Shown here: positions 44,087-46,644 of the stretch, in pieces
Layout: each line of letters starts with the position of its first letter
Position numbering within the stretch: position 1 is the stretch's first letter
DNA from: a virus
DNA: 46,644 nucleotides
Reading direction: 5' to 3' (one strand)
IMG/VR virus record: IMGVR_UViG_3300026097_000036
Span: 1 to 46,644 of that record
Made by a program: the position numbers and the translations under genes
The notes under the pieces: generated by a model
Databases searched by the model: none
What the model was told of the DNA's origin: nothing
What the model saw: only the letters and a program-made list of their open reading frames with translations

Positions 44087-44124
44087 TGTAAATGTGTGTA
44101 TATGTTTAGTTTGTATTGTATAAC

Positions 44125-44571
44125 TTAGTATAGTATGATATGTAGTTTCCCTCGTCCATTAGGAACAAAGTCAGTTATAGAATCTGATGTATCTTTGGTA
44201 TCATAGTAATATCGTATAATCATTGTATCTCCTCTCATATTGTTGGTCGGAGCAACCATAGTAGAGAACTGTCCGTTGGAATCCGTATAACTTCTATCGT
44301 TGATTGTCGGTACAACTTCTCCATCATCATACCATACTAAGTTACTCATCCATTCTATCCGCTTATATTCGATGTTAGGATTGATATTCCCATCTATCCT
44401 ATGTAAGGTCTGATGTTTTGTAGTATCAATCTGTAAGTAGTAGTATCCATCATTATACTCTAAGTTAGGTTGTAGTTCTACTTCTACCTCTTTGATTGGT
44501 TGTAATGAACTCTCACATCCTATACTGAAAAGGATAAAGAGTAATCCCGCAAAGATTGTTTTACTCTCCAT
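44125..44571 (-). CDS. Predicted outer-membrane/periplasmic lipoprotein
   Basis: 148 aa from the ATG at 44571; an ATG at 44616 exists but would put a basic N-terminal extension before the signal. The N-terminus MESKTIFAGLLFILFSIGC is a lipoprotein signal with lipobox FSIG-C, so the mature protein begins at Cys19. The rest is beta-rich (IDTTKHQTLHRIDGNINPN, TMIIRYYYDTKDTSDSI). Phage lipoproteins sometimes block superinfection at the envelope; that role here is only a suggestion. Confidence 0.6.
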   Translation of the reverse strand: MESKTIFAGLLFILFSIGCESSLQPIKEVEVELQPNLEYNDGYYYLQIDTTKHQTLHRIDGNINPNIEYKRIEWMSNLVWYDDGEVVPTINDRSYTDSNGQFSTMVAPTNNMRGDTMIIRYYYDTKDTSDSITDFVPNGRGKLHIILY

Positions 44572-44605
44572 ACGATATGATTGTCGTATGTATTGAATGA
44601 TTTTA

Positions 44606-44845
44606 TCATTCTCCATAAATACTATATTTGGTTTGTGGTTTTTCTACTACTTCTTCTTCACTTTCTACACTGTATACAATTCCTAGTCCTGCGTCCACAA
44701 AAAATTGTTTACTACCGTATGTTTGAAAAATGTATTCTATTCCATCGGTTAGGGAGTCCAACACATTTCCTTCTCCTTCAATGGGGATCCATTTATCTCC
44801 TGGTGGTACTCGTTTTAATCTCTGTACTTTTTCTATTTGATTCAT
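44606..44845 (-). CDS. Small protein, unknown
   Basis: 79 aa, starting MNQIEKVQRLKRVPPGDKWI. Soluble, with mixed strands (IFQTYGSKQFFVDAGLGIVY) and an acidic EEEVVEK patch. Its end overlaps a possible upstream start of the lipoprotein gene. The start overlaps the preceding gene's stop by 4 nt (ATGA). No family recognised. Confidence 0.5.
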   Translation of the reverse strand: MNQIEKVQRLKRVPPGDKWIPIEGEGNVLDSLTDGIEYIFQTYGSKQFFVDAGLGIVYSVESEEEVVEKPQTKYSIYGE

Positions 44846-45042
44846 TGTAGTGATCGTTTTTTGTTTTCAAATTCTTCAACAATTTTTACCAACTCATTAT
44901 ATCGTTGTTGTGTTGATTTTCTCCATCCACTGATACCTGCTTGTAACTTAAGTTCGATGATTTGTTGGTTTGCACTATGATATTCTCTGATGTCTGTATC
45001 TGTCATACGATTAATGTTGTAATATACACAATTCCACTCCAT
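44842..45042 (-). CDS. Small helical protein, unknown
   Basis: 66 aa, mainly helical (REYHSANQQIIELKLQAGIS, RYNELVKIVEEFENKKRSLQ). Its ATG lies inside the end of the 45-aa membrane gene in another frame, so the two are likely coupled. No family recognised. Confidence 0.5.
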   Translation of the reverse strand: MEWNCVYYNINRMTDTDIREYHSANQQIIELKLQAGISGWRKSTQQRYNELVKIVEEFENKKRSLQ

Positions 45043-45140
45043 AGTAATGAATACCCCAATAACATCAATCCAATGAGTATTACTGATTGGTATGTTGTTG
45101 TTAAGGTCTCCAAAAGTTTATGAAAGAAGTGTTGGAACAT
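45003..45140 (-). CDS. Very small single-pass membrane protein
   Basis: 45 aa. After a short amphipathic start (MFQHFFHKLLETLTTTY) comes a transmembrane helix (SVILIGLMLLGYSLLWSGIV). It is the first gene after the promoter at 45201-45173 with a leader of about 26 nt and overlaps the next gene by 40 nt. Small hydrophobic early proteins in phages often act on the host membrane; no family recognised. Confidence 0.5.
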   Translation of the reverse strand: MFQHFFHKLLETLTTTYQSVILIGLMLLGYSLLWSGIVYITTLIV

Positions 45141-45172
45141 AGGTTGGTTGATTATTTAAGTGGTATGGTTAT

Positions 45173-45201
45173 AATATAATGATATTATATGTACTTGTCA
45201 A
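45173..45201 (-). promoter_or_regulatory. Promoter of the 45.1-43.8 kb group
   Basis: Minus-strand TTGACA (45201-45196), 17 bp, TATATT (45178-45173): both boxes match or nearly match the sigma70 consensus. It lies about 100 nt downstream of the hairpin cluster. Confidence 0.8.
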
Positions 45202-45298
45202 GTATTATATTAAAAGTTCCTTAAGGGTAAAATTTTGACCCCGATATGAAAACACCCCCCACACACCTCTAACTCATTGACCTTCATTGGATTACATG

Positions 45299-45464
45299 AA
45301 AGGGGGCTACCCTCCTATACCCCCTTTAAAGGGGTTGGATTCGACCCCTTTTCACACATACCTCTTACATATACCTTACATAACAACAGAGGGTGCCACC
45401 CCCCTACAAGATGACACCCTCTTCCCCTTACTACTTCTAATGTGTTGGGAGATTCCACCCTCCC
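45299..45464 (-). other. Cluster of G-rich hairpins in a 390-nt gene-free stretch
   Basis: Four inverted repeats within 166 nt. Coordinates: 45464-45447 (5-bp stem GGGAG/CTCCC), 45422-45388 (8-bp AGAGGGTG/CACCCTCT, 19-nt loop containing TAGGGGGGTGG), 45351-45328 (8-bp AAAGGGGT/ACCCCTTT, loop CGAATCCA), and 45327-45299 (8-bp AAAGGGGG/CCCCCTTT, loop containing TAGGAGGGTAG). The last two are directly adjacent. Several loops carry GAATC or a GGAGGG-like purine run. No terminator U-tract follows. The gap from 45142 to 45526 otherwise holds only the promoter. A structured RNA, tandem terminators or an untranslated regulatory leader are possible; none is established. Confidence 0.5.
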
Positions 45465-45526
45465 CATAGTTTACCCTCATTCGTCAAGTACGACTGTATT
45501 GGGTTATCTATTATTCTCTTACCTTC

Positions 45527-45646
45527 TTATAATACTGATTGTCCATCTACATAACTGTATAGTATAGTTAGTCCTACCATTATTATTATGTATGTCCAAT
45601 CTAACTTAGATAGTCTTATATTATTATTGTGCTGATTATTTTTCAT
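45527..45646 (-). CDS. Very small single-pass membrane protein
   Basis: 39 aa. A polar Asn-rich N-terminus (MKNNQHNNNIRLSKLDW) precedes one hydrophobic helix (TYIIIMVGLTILYSYV). It lies 20 nt downstream of the 102-aa gene and upstream of the hairpin cluster. Possibly real because of its position and membrane helix, but too short to be sure. Confidence 0.4.
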   Translation of the reverse strand: MKNNQHNNNIRLSKLDWTYIIIMVGLTILYSYVDGQSVL

Positions 45647-45666
45647 TGTCCGTTTAGTTTATTAGA

Positions 45667-45975
45667 TTAGAGATAACGATAATCAAATTGGTCTATAAGG
45701 AAATCAACCATTTCATCTACCCACTCTTGTATCGTTGACATTCCACCATATGTGAATTCAAAGTAGTCATCAACAGTATTGGTAGTAAGGTTGTAGAAGG
45801 TTGCCGATAGTCCATCTTCTGTCGGTTCTAGGTTGACTTCCATATTATCATCTCTGTATACACACACAGAGTCATCAGTCATATTACCTTCGTATAGGAA
45901 CTCTTCGTAGTGTTGTTCGTTCCAAGTGTCAATGATATCGTGGATTAGGTTTTTGTTGGTTATTGTAAGTGTCAT
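45667..45975 (-). CDS. Small acidic protein, unknown
   Basis: 102 aa, acidic (NEQHYEEFLYEGNMTDDS, EWVDEMVDFLIDQFDY), mixed alpha/beta. It has its own promoter inside one copy of the 89-bp repeat. Small acidic early proteins are common host-takeover factors in T4-like phages, but there is nothing specific to identify this one. Confidence 0.55.
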   Translation of the reverse strand: MTLTITNKNLIHDIIDTWNEQHYEEFLYEGNMTDDSVCVYRDDNMEVNLEPTEDGLSATFYNLTTNTVDDYFEFTYGGMSTIQEWVDEMVDFLIDQFDYRYL

Positions 45976-45983
45976 AGTAGTAG

Positions 45984-46072
45984 GGGTTTTGTTTATCTCT
46001 TTATTACATTACTAATATAAGAAGTCCGAAAATAAAAGTCAAGTGTTTTCTCAAACTTTTTTTAATTATTTT
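45984..46072 (-). repeat. 89-bp direct repeat, copy A (promoter plus leader cassette)
   Basis: Nearly identical to 46356-46444; the differences are concentrated in the promoter spacer. It spans the end of the 91-aa gene, an A-rich upstream element, -35, -10 and a conserved leader that includes AAAGAGATAAACAAAACCC. The repeat therefore places the same expression signals before two unrelated genes. Confidence 0.85.
46014..46042 (-). promoter_or_regulatory. Promoter of the 102-aa gene
   Basis: Minus-strand TTGACT (46042-46037), 17 bp, TATATT (46019-46014), within repeat copy A. The upstream A-rich tract AATTAAAAAAAGTTTGAGA may act as an UP-type element. Confidence 0.8.
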
Positions 46073-46346
46073 ACGCTACTTCAATCATACTCATTGGTAC
46101 ATCGAATCTTTGTGGATTACTAACATCAGTGAATGAAAGAACCGCTTTGGTTCTTTTTACTCTCTGAACTCTGAATTCTACTCCACTGTATTTTGGATGA
46201 TTCACTCGTACAGTATCACCAATACCAATAGTATCTTTCATATCTAATGCTTTTTGTTGTTTCTTAAGGTTGATGGTGCGGACAACTCTGTTGTTAAGTT
46301 GTCTTAGTTCTTCTATTGAAAGGTTATTTAATTCTTGAGTTGTCAT
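46071..46346 (-). CDS. Small basic protein with helical N-terminus, unknown
   Basis: 91 aa. The N-terminal 40 residues are helical (ELNNLSIEELRQLNNRVVRT), then a KOW/SH3-like beta part (IGDTVRVNHPKYSGVEFRVQ, KRTKAVLSFTDV). The GDTVRVxxPKxxG pattern is typical of small barrel folds that bind RNA or protein. The gene is bracketed by the two repeat copies and driven by its own promoter. No named family. Confidence 0.6.
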   Translation of the reverse strand: MTTQELNNLSIEELRQLNNRVVRTINLKKQQKALDMKDTIGIGDTVRVNHPKYSGVEFRVQRVKRTKAVLSFTDVSNPQRFDVPMSMIEVA

Positions 46347-46355
46347 ATTAAGTAA

Positions 46356-46444
46356 GGGTTTTGTTTATCTCTTTATTACATTAGTAATATAATACATCTA
46401 AAAACAAAAGTCAAGTGTTTTCTCAAACTTTTTTTAATTATTTT
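46356..46444 (-). repeat. 89-bp direct repeat, copy B (promoter plus leader cassette)
   Basis: Partner of 45984-46072. It contains the promoter of the 91-aa gene, and its upstream end reaches into the last codons of the partial gene at the right edge. Together the copies flank exactly one gene, like a duplicated early-expression cassette. Confidence 0.85.
46386..46414 (-). promoter_or_regulatory. Promoter of the 91-aa gene
   Basis: Minus-strand TTGACT (46414-46409), 17 bp, TATATT (46391-46386), inside repeat copy B, leader of about 33 nt. Confidence 0.8.
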
Positions 46445-46644
46445 TGAACGTATGGTCTATCCCAACTTCCGATAGAAAGATCGATATAGAAACTTGGAAT
46501 ATCTCCATAATCACCATCAACAAATTCACAACTATTATATTCTTTAGTCATAATAGAAAGAACATCCATTAGGAAATCTCTTTTCTGTGGTACGTTTTGG
46601 TAATGTTTGTCAACCCAAAAGTGATTGACTCGTTCGTATCCAAG
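46438..46644 (-). CDS. C-terminal part of an unknown protein (start beyond the right edge)
   Basis: The frame is open from the right edge to a TAA at 46438 and gives 68 residues, including ERVNHFWVDKHYQNVPQKRD and DYGDIPSFYIDLSIGSW, ending PYVQK. No known motif is visible in the fragment. Its stop codon lies just inside the 89-bp repeat copy B. Confidence 0.6.
   Translation of the reverse strand, partial: LGYERVNHFWVDKHYQNVPQKRDFLMDVLSIMTKEYNSCEFVDGDYGDIPSFYIDLSIGSWDRPYVQK

Noticed and set aside
45323-45452. A 50-codon frame starting MGRVESPNTLEVV across the hairpin cluster
   Set aside because: Its sequence is dictated by the inverted repeats, amino-acid composition is unlike the neighbours, and there is no ribosome-binding site; the region is better explained as structured non-coding DNA.
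45299-45464. CsrA/RsmA-sponge interpretation of the GGA-containing loops
   Set aside because: Loops only partly match the ANGGA rule and CsrA is generally absent from Bacteroidota, so I keep the element as unassigned.
1-46644. CRISPR arrays, integrase or attachment sites
   Set aside because: No regularly spaced repeats, no integrase-like product and no tRNA-associated direct repeat were seen.

Overview
This window looks like a piece of the genome of a T4-like, contractile-tailed phage (myovirus). It is AT-rich (by eye about one third G+C), densely packed, and every gene I can support is on the minus strand, so the transcription order runs from 46644 down to 1. The evidence for a T4-like virus is a run of baseplate genes (gp5-, gp25- and gp6-like), a gp55-like late sigma factor, gp46/gp47-like recombination functions, a primase, an Hsp20, an HD hydrolase, ThyA and ribonucleotide reductase, plus tRNA genes. 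The host is probably in or near the Bacteroidota/FCB group. One gene encodes a secreted protein with a type IX secretion (T9SS) C-terminal sorting domain of the YPNPFNP type, a baseplate protein carries Cys-rich GCTD repeats typical of secreted proteins from marine members of that group, and the reductase has its ATP-cone on NrdB, as in some Bacteroidota. The host assignment is inference.

Layout in transcription order. (1) 46.6-40.5 kb, early-type accessory region: many small unknown genes, several small membrane proteins, a lipoprotein, a predicted restriction-modification pair (43605-42333), a DUF1599-like and an Api92-like protein. It has recurrent promoters of the form TTGACA/T-N17-TATATT, two of them inside an 89-bp direct repeat, and a cluster of G-rich hairpins (45464-45299). 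It closes with a clear intrinsic terminator at 40501-40471. (2) 40.4-36.5 kb: nucleotide operon nrdB (with N-terminal ATP-cone), nrdA (no ATP-cone), thyA. (3) 36.5-33.4 kb: two small genes and an 886-aa secreted T9SS cargo protein with BspA-like repeats and fibronectin type III domains. (4) 33.4-33.1 kb: tRNA-Glu, -Asp, -Pro and -Lys behind their own promoter. (5) 33.1-28.2 kb: small membrane proteins, a HExxH plus VWA protein, several unknown genes, HD hydrolase, Hsp20 and an intrinsic terminator. (6) 28.2-25.5 kb: membrane/coiled-coil protein, 3D-domain protein, late sigma factor. (7) 25.5-9.0 kb: baseplate and tail structural genes. (8) 9.0-4.5 kb: GIY-YIG protein, primase and a single-polypeptide Mre11-Rad50 (SbcD-SbcC, gp47-gp46) fusion. 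(9) 4.4-1: a small ORF, a probable homing endonuclease, and the start of a very large fibre-like protein that runs off the left edge.

How the parts fit: the nucleotide operon and tRNAs support synthesis of AT-rich DNA and protein; primase and the fused nuclease-ATPase serve replication and recombination; the late sigma factor sits directly upstream of the baseplate block and probably switches it on; the secreted T9SS protein and the lipoprotein are placed to alter the host envelope. The observations most worth a second look are the Mre11-Rad50 fusion, the phage-encoded T9SS cargo, the NrdB-linked ATP-cone, the repeated promoter cassettes (some predicted to give leaderless mRNAs), the hairpin cluster and the restriction-modification pair.
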